From an uncultured Gemmatimonadota bacterium (lineage in GTDB: Bacteria; Gemmatimonadota; Gemmatimonadetes; Gemmatimonadales; Gemmatimonadaceae): a stretch of DNA of 64,000 bases. The position numbers and the translations under genes are program-made. A model generated the notes under the pieces. The model saw only the letters and a program-made list of their open reading frames with translations. It ran no database searches and was not told where the DNA came from. Shown here in pieces: positions 44,799 to 54,282 of the stretch (its first letter is position 1; every line of letters starts with the position of its first letter). The stretch covers positions 62,001 to 126,000 of the forward strand of contig CAIRYG010000012.1 of the NCBI GenBank assembly GCA_903882745.1. Reading direction: 5' to 3'.

Positions 44799-47204
44799 AT
44801 GGCTCGCACGCCCGTCTCCTCCGCGACGACCTCCGAAGCTCCCGCAACACCGCCTTTCGCCACCGCTTGGGCCGCACTGGTGTACGCGCTCTGCGCCCTG
44901 TCGCTCGCATGGCCCGTGCTCACCGGCAAGTTCCTCGGCAATGTCAACAGCGATCAGTACCTCGCCGGCTACGCCTTCCGCGAGTTTGCCGCGAGCTACT
45001 TCAAGGCGCACGGGTCAATCCCGCAGTGGAACCCGTACCTCTTTGGCGGGATGCCGTTCATCGCGGCCATGCACGGCGACATTTTTTACCCGACTTTCCT
45101 GCTCCGCCTGATCATGCCGGTAGGCGCGGCTATGGCGTGGGGAATGATTCTGCATTTCTTCTTGTCCGGCTTAGCCACGTACTGGTTCCTGCGACAGGCC
45201 GCACGCCTGTCCTTCTTCGCAGCAGTCGTTGGCGGCGTTGCCTATATGATGAGCGGCCAGGTATCCTCGCTCGTTTCAGCCGGACATGACGGCAAGCTGT
45301 TCGTCTCGGCGCTCTTCCCTGTGGTGCTGCTTGTGATCACGTGGGGAATGCGCGACGGCAAGCGCTGGGCCTGGGGCGTACTCTCGCTGCTCGTCGGGCT
45401 CGCCGTGCTCACCCCGCATCCACAACTGCTGCAGTACTTGCTGCTCACCGCCGGCGCCTACGCGCTCTTTCTGGCCTTCACCGGCGAAGGCCAGGAAAAG
45501 CTCAGCACCAACGTCGCGATTCAGCGGCTTGCCTGTGCCTTGGGCGCAGTGCTGCTCGGCGCGGCGATAGGCGCGATCCAGTATCTCCCTGTTCGTGAGT
45601 ATGTCGCGTTTTCGCCCCGCGCTGGTGGCCGCGACTATGCCTACTCAACCTCCTTCTCGCTCCCGCTGGAAGAGATCATCAACACGTACCTGCCGCAGTT
45701 CTCCGGAATCTTGGATGCCTATTGGGGACGCAACGGCATTCATTTTCATAGCGAGTACGCCGGCGCTGCGGTGCTGATGTTGGCCGTTGCTGGACTCGGC
45801 GGCTGGGCTGGTGCGCGCAAGCGGTTCGCGTGGTTCTGGATCGCGACCTTCGGGGTCACGCTCTTCTGGGCGCTCGGTGAGTTCACCCCGTTCTATCAGC
45901 TCGTGTACGCGATTGTCCCAGGGACCAAGTTCTTCCGCGCCCCGATGACCATCATGTACGTGAACAGCTTTGCGCTCGCGACACTCGCTGGACTCGGCAC
46001 CGAGAAGTTCCTCACGGGAGGGAAGGGGACCAAGTTCGCCCTCACCTGGATCGGCGTGGCGGCTGGTATTGCCGCCTTCGCGATGGTCGGCGGCTTTACC
46101 GCCATCGGAAATGCGGTGGCGGTGCGCCCTGAGTTCGCCGAGCGTGTGGATGCCAATGCTGATGCGGTCCGACTGGGCGCGCTCCGGTCGCTGTTCTTTG
46201 TCGCAGCCGCAGCCGGCGTTTTGTATGCGCTCGCCAAGCAGAAGCTGAGCGGCACTTTGGCTGGATGGGCGCTGGTGGCAGTGACCGCGGTCGATCTCTT
46301 TAGCGTCGAGCGGCTGTACTGGGATTTCACCAAGCCGGCCAATGAGCTCTTCGCCACCGACAAGGCGCTCGACCTGCTCAAGAGCGAAGCGCAGCCGACG
46401 CGCGTGATTGCCTTTATGCTGCCAACGTTCCCCGGCGCGCGTCGCGATCCGTTCCTCGAAGCCGATGGGTTGATGACCCACCGGATCCGCCAGTCGATCA
46501 TTGGCTACCACGGCAATGAGCTCGGCCGCTATCAACAGTTCGACGGTAAGGATCAGGGCTATGACCAGATGGGGAACCCAACCTTCTGGGCGCTCAGCAA
46601 CTCTGGGTACCTGCTCACCAACACCGACTCGCTCCCCATTCCGGGGGCAACGGTGCTGGTACGCGGCACAAAGAACGCCGCGGGCACCCCGGTCTCACTC
46701 TTCAAGCTCCCCGGCGACCACTCGCTCGCGTGGGTCGCTCCGGCCATCATGAAGTTCCCCGATCCCGCGGTGCTCGAGGCCGTGAAATCGGCCAACTTCC
46801 CGACGCGCAGCATCGCACTCTTTGACACCTCCTCCAAGGTTGCCGCAGTACAGGTCACCACGCCCCCGGCTCCGCTCGCGATCACCACGAATGTGACCAC
46901 CTACGACGCCGGGCACATTGCACTGACCCTAAGCGCGCCCGCTCCCAAGGGCTCCGCCCTGGTGGTCAGCGAGAACTATTATCCTGGCTGGCATGTGACC
47001 ATCGACGGCAAGCCGGGGAACGTTGAGCGCGCAGATTACGTACTCATGGGTATCTCCCTTCCTGAGGGCGCCAAGTCCGTGGAACTCACCTTCGACAGCG
47101 ACAGCTACAAGACCGGCAAGACCGTCACCTATGTGGCGATCCTGCTTTCACTGCTCGCAGCTCTTGGCGGCGCCGTGACCGGACGACGGACGGGTACGGC
47201 CTGA
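44799..47204 (+). CDS. YfhO-family membrane protein
   Basis: VNSDQYLAGYAFREFAASYFKAHGSIPQWNPYLFGGMPF...SENYYPGWHVTIDGKPGNVERADYVLMGISLPEGAKSVELTFD. Confidence 0.85.
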   Translation: MARTPVSSATTSEAPATPPFATAWAALVYALCALSLAWPVLTGKFLGNVNSDQYLAGYAFREFAASYFKAHGSIPQWNPYLFGGMPFIAAMHGDIFYPTFLLRLIMPVGAAMAWGMILHFFLSGLATYWFLRQAARLSFFAAVVGGVAYMMSGQVSSLVSAGHDGKLFVSALFPVVLLVITWGMRDGKRWAWGVLSLLVGLAVLTPHPQLLQYLLLTAGAYALFLAFTGEGQEKLSTNVAIQRLACALGAVLLGAAIGAIQYLPVREYVAFSPRAGGRDYAYSTSFSLPLEEIINTYLPQFSGILDAYWGRNGIHFHSEYAGAAVLMLAVAGLGGWAGARKRFAWFWIATFGVTLFWALGEFTPFYQLVYAIVPGTKFFRAPMTIMYVNSFALATLAGLGTEKFLTGGKGTKFALTWIGVAAGIAAFAMVGGFTAIGNAVAVRPEFAERVDANADAVRLGALRSLFFVAAAAGVLYALAKQKLSGTLAGWALVAVTAVDLFSVERLYWDFTKPANELFATDKALDLLKSEAQPTRVIAFMLPTFPGARRDPFLEADGLMTHRIRQSIIGYHGNELGRYQQFDGKDQGYDQMGNPTFWALSNSGYLLTNTDSLPIPGATVLVRGTKNAAGTPVSLFKLPGDHSLAWVAPAIMKFPDPAVLEAVKSANFPTRSIALFDTSSKVAAVQVTTPPAPLAITTNVTTYDAGHIALTLSAPAPKGSALVVSENYYPGWHVTIDGKPGNVERADYVLMGISLPEGAKSVELTFDSDSYKTGKTVTYVAILLSLLAALGGAVTGRRTGTA

Positions 47205-47205
47205 G

Positions 47206-47928
47206 ATGGCAGACAAGGCGCTCGTAATCGTCCCGACCTATAACGAGAAGGAGAACATCCGCTCGTTGATCGATGCGGTGCTCCCAAAGGACGAGCGCAT
47301 CGAAATGTTGATCGTCGACGACAAATCCCCGGACGGTACGGGCGATATTGTCGAGGCCGTCAGCCGTGAGAACCCGCGCGTCCATCTCATGCGCCGCCCG
47401 GGGAAACTGGGCCTTGGGACGGCCTATCGGGACGGCTTCGGCTGGGCCTTGGCCCGCGACTACGAGTACATCTTTGAGATGGACGCCGACTTCTCCCATG
47501 ACCCGGCGCATCTCCCGCAGTTCCTCGAGGCCGCCCAACGGGCCGACTTCGTCCTGGGCTCTCGCTATTTGGACGGCCGAGTGACGGTGGTGAACTGGCC
47601 TATGTCGCGGCTGCTGCTCAGCTACTTCGCGAACGTGTACGTCCGAATCGTGACTGGGATGAAGCTTTGGGACGCCACGGGCGGCTTCAAGTGCTTCCAC
47701 CGCCGGGTGCTGGAGTCCATTGACCTGGCCGACGTCAGATCGAACGGCTACGGGTTCCAAATTGAGATGAGCTTCCGGGCCTTCGCGAAGGGGTTCCGGT
47801 GCGTTGAGATCCCCATTGTCTTTGCCGACCGCACCCTTGGGCAGTCCAAAATGAACAAGGGAATCGTTCGCGAGGCGGTCACCATGGTTTGGCGCCTCCG
47901 TTTCTGGGGGATGACCGGACGCCTGTGA
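47206..47928 (+). CDS. Polyprenol monophosphomannose synthase (DPM1-like GT2)
   Basis: ALVIVPTYNEKENIRSLIDAVL...MLIVDDKSPDGTGDIV...YIFEMDADFSHDPAHLPQFL...TGGFKCFHRRVLE. Confidence 0.92.
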   Translation: MADKALVIVPTYNEKENIRSLIDAVLPKDERIEMLIVDDKSPDGTGDIVEAVSRENPRVHLMRRPGKLGLGTAYRDGFGWALARDYEYIFEMDADFSHDPAHLPQFLEAAQRADFVLGSRYLDGRVTVVNWPMSRLLLSYFANVYVRIVTGMKLWDATGGFKCFHRRVLESIDLADVRSNGYGFQIEMSFRAFAKGFRCVEIPIVFADRTLGQSKMNKGIVREAVTMVWRLRFWGMTGRL

Positions 47929-48749
47929 GCATCCCAACCGGTCACCATTTCTGGAAGATGAGCGGGTCAGGGAATGACTTTCTCTTCTTTGATGCTCGCT
48001 CGGGCCCGCTCTCCGATATATCGGAGCCGGCCGTTATTGATCGGATCTGCGCCCGCGCAACAGGCGTAGGTTCTGATGGAGTTGTATTCATTCAAACCGA
48101 TACACAGCAAGACTTTAGGATACGTTACTTCAACCGAGATGGGAGCCTTGGCGAGCTCTGCGGCAACGCCTCGCTCTGCAGTACTCGGCTTGCTTCTGAG
48201 CTCGGGATTGTGGGCCCAGGGGAGTTTTCCTTCGCGACCGACGCCGGCGCGATATCGGCCCGATTTGTAGACGGCGAGCCCCAGATCGACCTGCAGCCCC
48301 CGACGGTGGTGACCCCGGACTACACGCCGATCGCACGCGCCGATGGCGAGCGCCGCCTTGGGTTTGCTGATACTGGAGTCCCGCATGTTGTTGTCCTGCT
48401 TGATGATACGTCGGATGCCGACGTCCTGGGACGCGGGGCGTTCCTCAGGAATCATCCAAGTCTCACGGCGGGCGCGAACGCGAACTTTGTAGCCCCAGCC
48501 AGCGACGGGACCTTTACGATCCGGACCTTTGAGCGCGGCGTCGAGGCTGAGACGTTGGCCTGTGGAACTGGGGCGGTCGCGGCGGCAATCCTACTGGAAT
48601 CCTGGGGACTCAGCGGCCCAGAGTCGCGCCTGCGGACGCGGTCCGGCAAGACCCTGACCGTGTCGTTGCGCCATGGCGATGGCGCCATCACGCCGTCGCT
48701 GAGCGGTGAGGCACGGATCGTCTTTACGGGGCAGCTGGCCGAGATCTGA
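47925..48749 (+). CDS. dapF: Diaminopimelate epimerase
   Basis: FWKMSGSGNDFLFFD...RYFNRDGSLGELCGNASLCSTRLA...ERGVEAETLACGTGAVAAAI. Confidence 0.94.
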   Translation: MSIPTGHHFWKMSGSGNDFLFFDARSGPLSDISEPAVIDRICARATGVGSDGVVFIQTDTQQDFRIRYFNRDGSLGELCGNASLCSTRLASELGIVGPGEFSFATDAGAISARFVDGEPQIDLQPPTVVTPDYTPIARADGERRLGFADTGVPHVVVLLDDTSDADVLGRGAFLRNHPSLTAGANANFVAPASDGTFTIRTFERGVEAETLACGTGAVAAAILLESWGLSGPESRLRTRSGKTLTVSLRHGDGAITPSLSGEARIVFTGQLAEI

Positions 48750-48808
48750 AGCCATCGGTTCGACCATTCGAACCAGGAACGCAGGAAAGGGCGCCCCAAA
48801 ACATCAAA

Positions 48809-48848
48809 ACGAGTGGAATTGTGGGGATTTCCACAGTTCTCCACTCGT
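48809..48848. repeat. Two-tier inverted repeat abutting the dif-like site
   Basis: ACGAGTGGA-AT-TGTGG-GGATTT-CCACA-GTTC-TCCACTCGT; on the minus strand followed by TTTTGATGTTTT. Confidence 0.65.
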
Positions 48849-48850
48849 GT

Positions 48851-48878
48851 AGTTTACATAATACATATTATACGTAGT
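48851..48878 (-). other. dif: Chromosomal dif-like XerC/XerD recombination site (28 bp)
   Basis: Minus strand ACTACGTATAA-TATGTA-TTATGTAAACT (11-6-11); closely resembles recalled B. subtilis dif ACTTCCTAGAATATATATTATGTAAACT, with identical XerD arm; lies exactly at the gene-strand switch. Confidence 0.87.
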
Positions 48879-48900
48879 TGATTGGCGGGCATTTCAACCC

Positions 48901-48950
48901 AAAAATAGTCGGCCCCCAGTTCAAGGATTACTTGAACCTAGGGGCCGACT
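48901..48950 (-). terminator. Intrinsic terminator of the minus-strand TPR gene (stem 48907-48950, T-tract on minus strand)
   Basis: AGTCGGCCCC..AGTTCAAG-gatta-CTTGAACCTA GGGGCCGACT; minus-strand 3' flank ATTTTT. Confidence 0.72.
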
Positions 48951-48999
48951 CTCGTTTACAGTCTAACCAGCCGCCGATCGCCAGCGGCCAACAACCGTC

Positions 49000-49662
49000 T
49001 TACTTCTTCCCCTCGAGCTCACCCAAACGAACCCGAGCCTCGGCAAGGACCGGCGACTCCCGCTTCGCGGCCAGGTCCGACCAGAGCTTCTTGGCCTCTT
49101 CGGTCTTGCCAGCCAACGTCAGCGCACGGGCCGCGTCGGCCGAATACACATCCTTGTCGGCGGCAAACGACGTTCTGGCGGCCGCGTCCTGGAAGGCCTT
49201 GGCGGCCTCCACGTACTTCTTGCCGTCCAGCAGCCCTTCGCCAATCAACGCCTGAAGCGGCGCGTTGAAGGGGCCGGAAGCCGACGAGCCCTGAGCCTTC
49301 TGAAGGGTCTTCACCCCCTCGTCAAACTTGCCTTCCTGGAACAGGACCTGCGCCAGCATCATCGAACCCTGTACACCGGCGGGCGTGTCCGAGTAGCGCT
49401 CCACAAGCTTCTGCAGGTCGCTCTTGGCCAGCGCGGCGTTCCCCTGGAAGAACGCCGATGCGGGGTTGGCCAGCGCGAGCTCCGCCTTGTTTTCGTTGGC
49501 GTGCTTCTGCTGCTGCCACAGGTAAATACCGCCCGCTACCAGCGCGACGCCGACCGCGGCAATGCCGAGTTCGCGGCTACGTGAGCGCATCGAATCGAGC
49601 AGCGATTCGGCATGGAGTTCGAGATCCATCGGCGGCTTGGCCGCATCTCCGGTCTTGGTCAT
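49000..49662 (-). CDS. Membrane-anchored TPR protein (YfgM-like)
   Basis: One TM (ELGIAAVGVALVAGGIYLWQQ) followed by TPR-like helices (SMMLAQVLFQEGKFDEGVKTLQKA...). Confidence 0.78.
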   Translation of the reverse strand: MTKTGDAAKPPMDLELHAESLLDSMRSRSRELGIAAVGVALVAGGIYLWQQQKHANENKAELALANPASAFFQGNAALAKSDLQKLVERYSDTPAGVQGSMMLAQVLFQEGKFDEGVKTLQKAQGSSASGPFNAPLQALIGEGLLDGKKYVEAAKAFQDAAARTSFAADKDVYSADAARALTLAGKTEEAKKLWSDLAAKRESPVLAEARVRLGELEGKK

Positions 49663-49823
49663 CTGTCGTCTGTGATTGGGAACGTCCCGACGCCGTGAAT
49701 CGACCTCACGAGCAGGCCGACGCGGACGACGGTTCTATACGGATTCAGCGCAACCTCTGAAGCTAATCTGGGCGAGGCACAAACGGCAGTCTCCCTGCCC
49801 CCGGAGCCTCCGTCCTCCATCAG

Positions 49824-50156
49824 CTACCTCACGTGCGTGTACATCAGCCCGAGAATCTCGTCGTACATCGCGTCGGCCTCGGCCGGACTGCCCTGAATGG
49901 CCTTGGCGGCGCAGTGCCGGAGATGGTGGCGCATCAGCTCCTTACCTACCCCTCGCAATGCCTCCTGGGCGGCCGAAATCTGCACCAGAATGTCGGCGCA
50001 ATAGCGCCCGTCATCGACCATTTTGGCGATGCCGCGCACCTGCCCCTCGATCCGACTGAGCCGCGCGAGGTTCTTGGCCTTGTCGCTCGGATCAACACGA
50101 TGGGCCTTGCGGGGCGCCGGCGTCCGAGCCGTGCCGAGCTTCTTTTTCGCTGTCAT
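49824..50156 (-). CDS. csoR: CsoR-family copper-sensing repressor
   Basis: ARLSRIEGQVRGIAKMVDDGRYCADILVQISAAQEALRGVGKELMRHHLRHC (Cys, His-x3-Cys ligand pattern). Confidence 0.9.
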   Translation of the reverse strand: MTAKKKLGTARTPAPRKAHRVDPSDKAKNLARLSRIEGQVRGIAKMVDDGRYCADILVQISAAQEALRGVGKELMRHHLRHCAAKAIQGSPAEADAMYDEILGLMYTHVR

Positions 50157-50159
50157 CTG

Positions 50160-52472
50160 TTATCGCCTCACGGCGCGCCTGAGGCGCAGGCTGTTGGTGA
50201 CCACGCTGACCGAGCTCAGCGCCATCGCCGCGCTCGCAAGGATCGGACTGAGTTGGATGCCGAACCAGGGGTACAAGGCGCCCGCAGCCACCGGGATCCC
50301 GACGGCGTTATAGGCGAACGCCCAGAACAAGTTCTGGCGCATTGTGGCCATCGTCGCGCGTGACAGTTCAATGGTGTCGGCGACCGCCCCGAGGTCTGCG
50401 CGCATGAGCGTGACATCGGCGGCCTCGACCGCAATGCCAGAGCCCGCACCAATCGCCATGCCGACGTCAGACTGGGCGAGCGCGGGCCCGTCGTTGATCC
50501 CGTCGCCAATCATCGCGACCACCGCACCGGCCTGCTGGCGACGCGAGATCTCGTCGCGTTTTCCCGCCGGCAACACGCCGGCCACCACCTCGGTGATGCC
50601 AGCGGCGCGTGCGATCGACTCCGCGGCAGCACGCTGATCGCCGGTGAGCATCACTACATGAAGCCCCATCGCTTTCAGGCGGCGCACCGCGTCGGCCGAA
50701 CTTGGCTTGATCCGGTCGGCAATGGCGACAAGCCCCGCGAGCTTCCCGTTCTGCGCCACATACACCACGCTGCGCCCTTCACTGCTCTGCTGCGCGGCTG
50801 CCTCGGTGAGCGGAGAGATGTCGACCGACCAATCGGCCATGAGCGCGGCATTGCCGACCGCAACGGCGCCACCGTTCGAAACACCGATCGCCCCCTGCCC
50901 CGCGATGGCTTCGAATGACGTGGCCTTCGCGACCGCGACTCCCGAACGTGTCGCTTCAGCGACAATGGCGGTCGCGAGCGGATGCTCCGACCAGCTCTCG
51001 ATGGTCGCGGCAATCCGGAGTACCTCGTCGCGCGTCGCGGTGGACGGTGCGACACTCACGTGCACCACCGCGGGCTTCCCCTCGGTGATGGTGCCGGTCT
51101 TGTCGAATACCACGGTTGTGAGTTGCGCCGCGCGCTCGAGTGCGGCGCCCCCTTTAATCAGCAGGCCCAGCTCGGCGCCTCGTCCGGTCGCGACCATGAC
51201 GGCAGTCGGGACGGCGAGTCCCATCGCACAGGGGCACGCGATAATCAGCACCGCAACCGACGCGGCAATCGCGCGCACGAGTCCCTCACTGCCAACAACA
51301 GCGTACCAGGTGCCAAAGGTAATGAGTGCAATGACGAGCACCGTGGGCACGAAGATCGCGCTGATACGATCGGCGAGTCGCTGAATGGGAGCGCGCGTGG
51401 CCTGTGCGTCGCGCATCATCTGTACGATTCTCGCGAGCGTTGACTCGGCGCCGACCGTGGTGGCCGTCAGCTCAAAGGCTCCGGTGCTGTTGACCGTGCC
51501 TCCCGTGACCGAATCGCCTGGCGTCTTGCTCACCGGCATCGGTTCGCCGGTCAGCATCGATTCATCAATGGCGCTCCGGCCGGCGATGATGTCGCCGTCG
51601 ACGGGAATGCGCTCGCCCGGGCGCACGATCACGACATCACCACGCACCACGCTGGCGACGGGAACGTCAGATTCTTCGCCCCCGCGTCTGACGCGAGCGG
51701 TTGCCGGCTGGAGATCAACCAGTCGTTTCAACGCGCGCGCGGTGATTCCCTTGGCGCGCGCTTCGAGCGCATTCCCCACGAGAATCAGCGCAATGATGAC
51801 GACGACCGCTTCGTAGTACAAATCGGGAGCGACGCCCCCGCGCATAAACCAATGCGGCGCAACGGTCGCACACAGCGAGTACAGATAGGCTGCGCCGGTA
51901 CCAAGAGAGATGAGTGTGTTCATATCCGCCGCGCCATGCCGTGCGGCGGTCCAGGCTCGCGCGTAGAAATGCCGGCCGGCCCAGAGCATGACGGTGGTCG
52001 TGGCGATGAGCATCACCCACGGGGTGAGCGCGCCGTCCATACTGCGTCCCATCGGCACGAGCATCATGCCGAGTCCAACGATCAGCGCAGCCACACCCTT
52101 GTTGCGGTAGTCACGGTATTCGGCGTCGCGTGCAACTTCTTGCCGGTCTTGTTCATCGGCGGCGGACTCGTCAAACCGCGGCAGTTCGGCGGCGTATCCG
52201 ATGGCCGAGATTCGGTCGGCAAGGGCCTGCGGCGCGACCGTGGCCGGGTCGTAGGAGATCGTGGCCGAGTTGGTGAGCAGATTGACGACCGCGCTGGACA
52301 CGCCTGGCGCAGCGTCGAGCGCTGCCTGCACGCGCCCGACGCAGGCGGCGCAGTGCATCCCGGAAACGGTGACGTGCACCGATTTGTCGGTGGGAGCGGC
52401 CGCGCGTTTGGGCGCAGCAGGCGGCGGAGGCGGGGCGCTGGGAGCGCCGATGACGGGAAGTGCGCGGGCCAT
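50160..52472 (-). CDS. copA: Copper-translocating P1B-type ATPase
   Basis: HMA motif [47 protein letters not shown]. Confidence 0.95.
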   Translation of the reverse strand: MARALPVIGAPSAPPPPPAAPKRAAAPTDKSVHVTVSGMHCAACVGRVQAALDAAPGVSSAVVNLLTNSATISYDPATVAPQALADRISAIGYAAELPRFDESAADEQDRQEVARDAEYRDYRNKGVAALIVGLGMMLVPMGRSMDGALTPWVMLIATTTVMLWAGRHFYARAWTAARHGAADMNTLISLGTGAAYLYSLCATVAPHWFMRGGVAPDLYYEAVVVIIALILVGNALEARAKGITARALKRLVDLQPATARVRRGGEESDVPVASVVRGDVVIVRPGERIPVDGDIIAGRSAIDESMLTGEPMPVSKTPGDSVTGGTVNSTGAFELTATTVGAESTLARIVQMMRDAQATRAPIQRLADRISAIFVPTVLVIALITFGTWYAVVGSEGLVRAIAASVAVLIIACPCAMGLAVPTAVMVATGRGAELGLLIKGGAALERAAQLTTVVFDKTGTITEGKPAVVHVSVAPSTATRDEVLRIAATIESWSEHPLATAIVAEATRSGVAVAKATSFEAIAGQGAIGVSNGGAVAVGNAALMADWSVDISPLTEAAAQQSSEGRSVVYVAQNGKLAGLVAIADRIKPSSADAVRRLKAMGLHVVMLTGDQRAAAESIARAAGITEVVAGVLPAGKRDEISRRQQAGAVVAMIGDGINDGPALAQSDVGMAIGAGSGIAVEAADVTLMRADLGAVADTIELSRATMATMRQNLFWAFAYNAVGIPVAAGALYPWFGIQLSPILASAAMALSSVSVVTNSLRLRRAVRR

Positions 52473-52476
52473 GTGG

Positions 52477-52493
52477 ATACCCTCGGGTGGTAT
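52477..52493 (-). promoter_or_regulatory. Second CsoR-type operator (ATACC-N7-GGTAT), near copA +1
   Basis: ATACCCTCGGGTGGTAT, embedded in perfect GGATACC..GGTATCC repeat. Confidence 0.7.
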
Positions 52494-52498
52494 CCGGA

Positions 52499-52526
52499 AT
52501 GATAATACCCCCTAGGGGTATATCAA
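52499..52526 (-). promoter_or_regulatory. copA promoter: TTGATA (52526-52521), N16, TATCAT (52504-52499)
   Basis: Near-consensus hexamers on minus strand upstream of copA ATG (52472). Confidence 0.65.
52505..52521 (-). promoter_or_regulatory. CsoR-type operator (ATACC-N7-GGTAT) filling the -35/-10 spacer
   Basis: ATACCCCCTAGGGGTAT, resembles known CsoR operators of the ATACCC..GGGTAT type. Confidence 0.75.
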
Positions 52527-52552
52527 GTCAGTGTTCTCCTGACTGGCGTGTC

Positions 52553-52984
52553 CTATTGGGTACAGAGGTAGCCGAGTGCGACCCCTGAGTAGTTGCTGGT
52601 GAAGACCGTTCCGAAGCCGGGGATTTTGGGTGCGCTGTGGTTCATCACTTTTGTCCCAGCGAGGTCGCTGAAGGTGGTGCTTTCCAATACCGCGATCCGA
52701 CGCTTGGCGCAATCGAACTTGGCCGTGGCGCGCGAGAGGACGACTTTGCCTTGCGGGGTTTCGTAGGGCTTGGAGTAGGGCATCTGCATCGTGGCGGTGA
52801 TGATGCCGTCCTTTCCCTTTTTGACGCTTTTGGCGTCGAGCAGCACGGTGTTTCCGGTAGAGGTCTTGCCGATGTCTTTCCAACGCCCCGGCTTCTCGGC
52901 CTGTGCACGGCCCTGCGCGACCGCGTGGGTCGAACTGACCACGATGGTCGTGATAAGAAGGAGAAGGCGGCAACGAACAGACAT
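52553..52984 (-). CDS. Secreted protein, surface-adhesin protein E-like domain
   Basis: Signal peptide MSVRCRLLLLITTIVVSSTHAVAQ; WKDIGKTSTGNTVLLDAKSVKK...VVLSRATAKFDCAKRRIAVLESTTFSDLAG. Confidence 0.65.
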   Translation of the reverse strand: MSVRCRLLLLITTIVVSSTHAVAQGRAQAEKPGRWKDIGKTSTGNTVLLDAKSVKKGKDGIITATMQMPYSKPYETPQGKVVLSRATAKFDCAKRRIAVLESTTFSDLAGTKVMNHSAPKIPGFGTVFTSNYSGVALGYLCTQ

Positions 52985-53042
52985 AAGACCTCGATGCGAA
53001 GGTTTGGGATAGCTATCAAAACGTACCTCGCACAACGAACGA

Positions 53043-53069
53043 GGGCCACCGTCGGATTGACGGTGGCCC
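53043..53069 (-). terminator. 11-bp perfect hairpin between two small secreted-protein genes
   Basis: GGGCCACCGTC-GGATT-GACGGTGGCCC. Confidence 0.6.
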
Positions 53070-53100
53070 CCAGGTACGCACTGCCTTGTTCCGCTTGAGA

Positions 53101-53454
53101 CTACGGATTGGCGCAGGTCACGCGGTCGGCGTACGGAGCCGTGGTCACGTGCATGTTGCAGATGTAGCCGACGGCGGCCTTGCCGGCGACGCCATTGACC
53201 AAGCTGGTGGTGGTCTTGGTCGTGGTGACGGTCCACGTCGTCACGCGGTTCGTGGCTACTCCGCCCTTCGCCGTATTGCGCGCCCACGCCTTGGCCGTCT
53301 CGGTGCCGGTGATGGTGCCGGAATCCGTGCTGAACTTCTTGAGCGCGGTGACTTCAATGCGGACCTCGCCAGCCCCAGGGGCCGGAAGGACGTACGCATG
53401 CGCCATAAAAGCGGACGCGGCAACAGCAGCAACAGCGGCAAGCTTGATCAGCAT
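53101..53454 (-). CDS. Small secreted hypothetical protein
   Basis: MLIKLAAVAAVAASAFMAHAYVLPAPGAGEVRIEVTALKK...; signal peptide, plausible RBS GGAGAG. Confidence 0.6.
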   Translation of the reverse strand: MLIKLAAVAAVAASAFMAHAYVLPAPGAGEVRIEVTALKKFSTDSGTITGTETAKAWARNTAKGGVATNRVTTWTVTTTKTTTSLVNGVAGKAAVGYICNMHVTTAPYADRVTCANP

Positions 53455-53604
53455 AGATCTCTCTCCGAGTGCGTGGGGAGTCCCCCCCCCCGTGGGATTC
53501 GGGGGCCATATCGTTGGCCCCCAGTTGGGATGGGAGAAAACCAAGTTTCCCCGAGCCCGCGCTTATAATATGCGAGCCAAATGGGTTCGGCGCGAGTGCT
53601 GGGA

Positions 53605-53623
53605 GTCACCCGTAGCGGGTGAC
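53605..53623 (-). terminator. Hairpin downstream of tRNA-Arg (8-bp perfect stem, outer CGAGTG/CACTCG)
   Basis: GTCACCCG-TAG-CGGGTGAC. Confidence 0.45.
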
Positions 53624-53650
53624 CTAAGTCACACTCGTGAAACGACGAAG

Positions 53651-53724
<74 letters not shown>

Positions 53725-53742
53725 AGACTGCTTCAAGAAAAG

Positions 53743-54282
53743 CTAATACCTCAGCAGGCAGTCCACGCGCCGATCGCCCATGAGGCTACGCCCATCCAAA
53801 AACCCCAGCTCCATCAGGAACCCGCAGAGCACCACGGTTCCCCCCGCCCGCGCAACCAACCGGCACGCCGCCGCCGCTGTTCCGCCGGTCGCGAGGACGT
53901 CATCTACGATCATCACGCCGCGCGAGCCCGTGAACGCATCGGCGTGGACCTCCAGCGTATCGGTGCCGTACTCCAGCGCGTACCGCTCGCTCACGGTCAC
54001 CCCAGGTAACTTTCCGGGCTTTCGCATCGGAACAAACCCGGCACCAAGTGCCTGTGCCACCGGCGCGCCAAAAATAAAGCCGCGGCTCTCAATCCCCACG
54101 ACATGTGTGACGTCCGCGGCGCGCGCCCAGTCGGCCATCGCGTCGGTCACCTCATGGAACAGCGCCGCGTCGAGGAGGAGCGGCGTGATGTCCTTGAACA
54201 CAATCCCCGGCTTCGGGAAGTCAGGGACGTCGCGCACCGCCGCACGGACCCGTTCCTCAAGTCGCTGCATCAGCTCGTCCAC
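53743..54282 (-). CDS. apt: Adenine phosphoribosyltransferase
   Basis: VRDVPDFPKPGIVFKDITPLL...GIESRGFIFGAPVAQALGAGFVPMRKPGKLP...VMIVDDVLATGGTAAA. Confidence 0.96.
   Translation of the reverse strand: MDELMQRLEERVRAAVRDVPDFPKPGIVFKDITPLLLDAALFHEVTDAMADWARAADVTHVVGIESRGFIFGAPVAQALGAGFVPMRKPGKLPGVTVSERYALEYGTDTLEVHADAFTGSRGVMIVDDVLATGGTAAAACRLVARAGGTVVLCGFLMELGFLDGRSLMGDRRVDCLLRY

Noticed and set aside
48809-48900. Candidate small RNA on the minus strand (TTGAAA...TATAAT then hairpin with TTTT)
   Set aside because: The TATAAT falls inside the XerC arm of the dif-like site and the -35/-10 spacing is poor (19 nt); dif is the more economical explanation, though a transcript is not excluded.
52985-53287. 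N-terminal extension of the 52553-53287 ORF
   Set aside because: Covers a hairpin terminator and an antisense/low-complexity stretch; a clear signal peptide begins at 52984.
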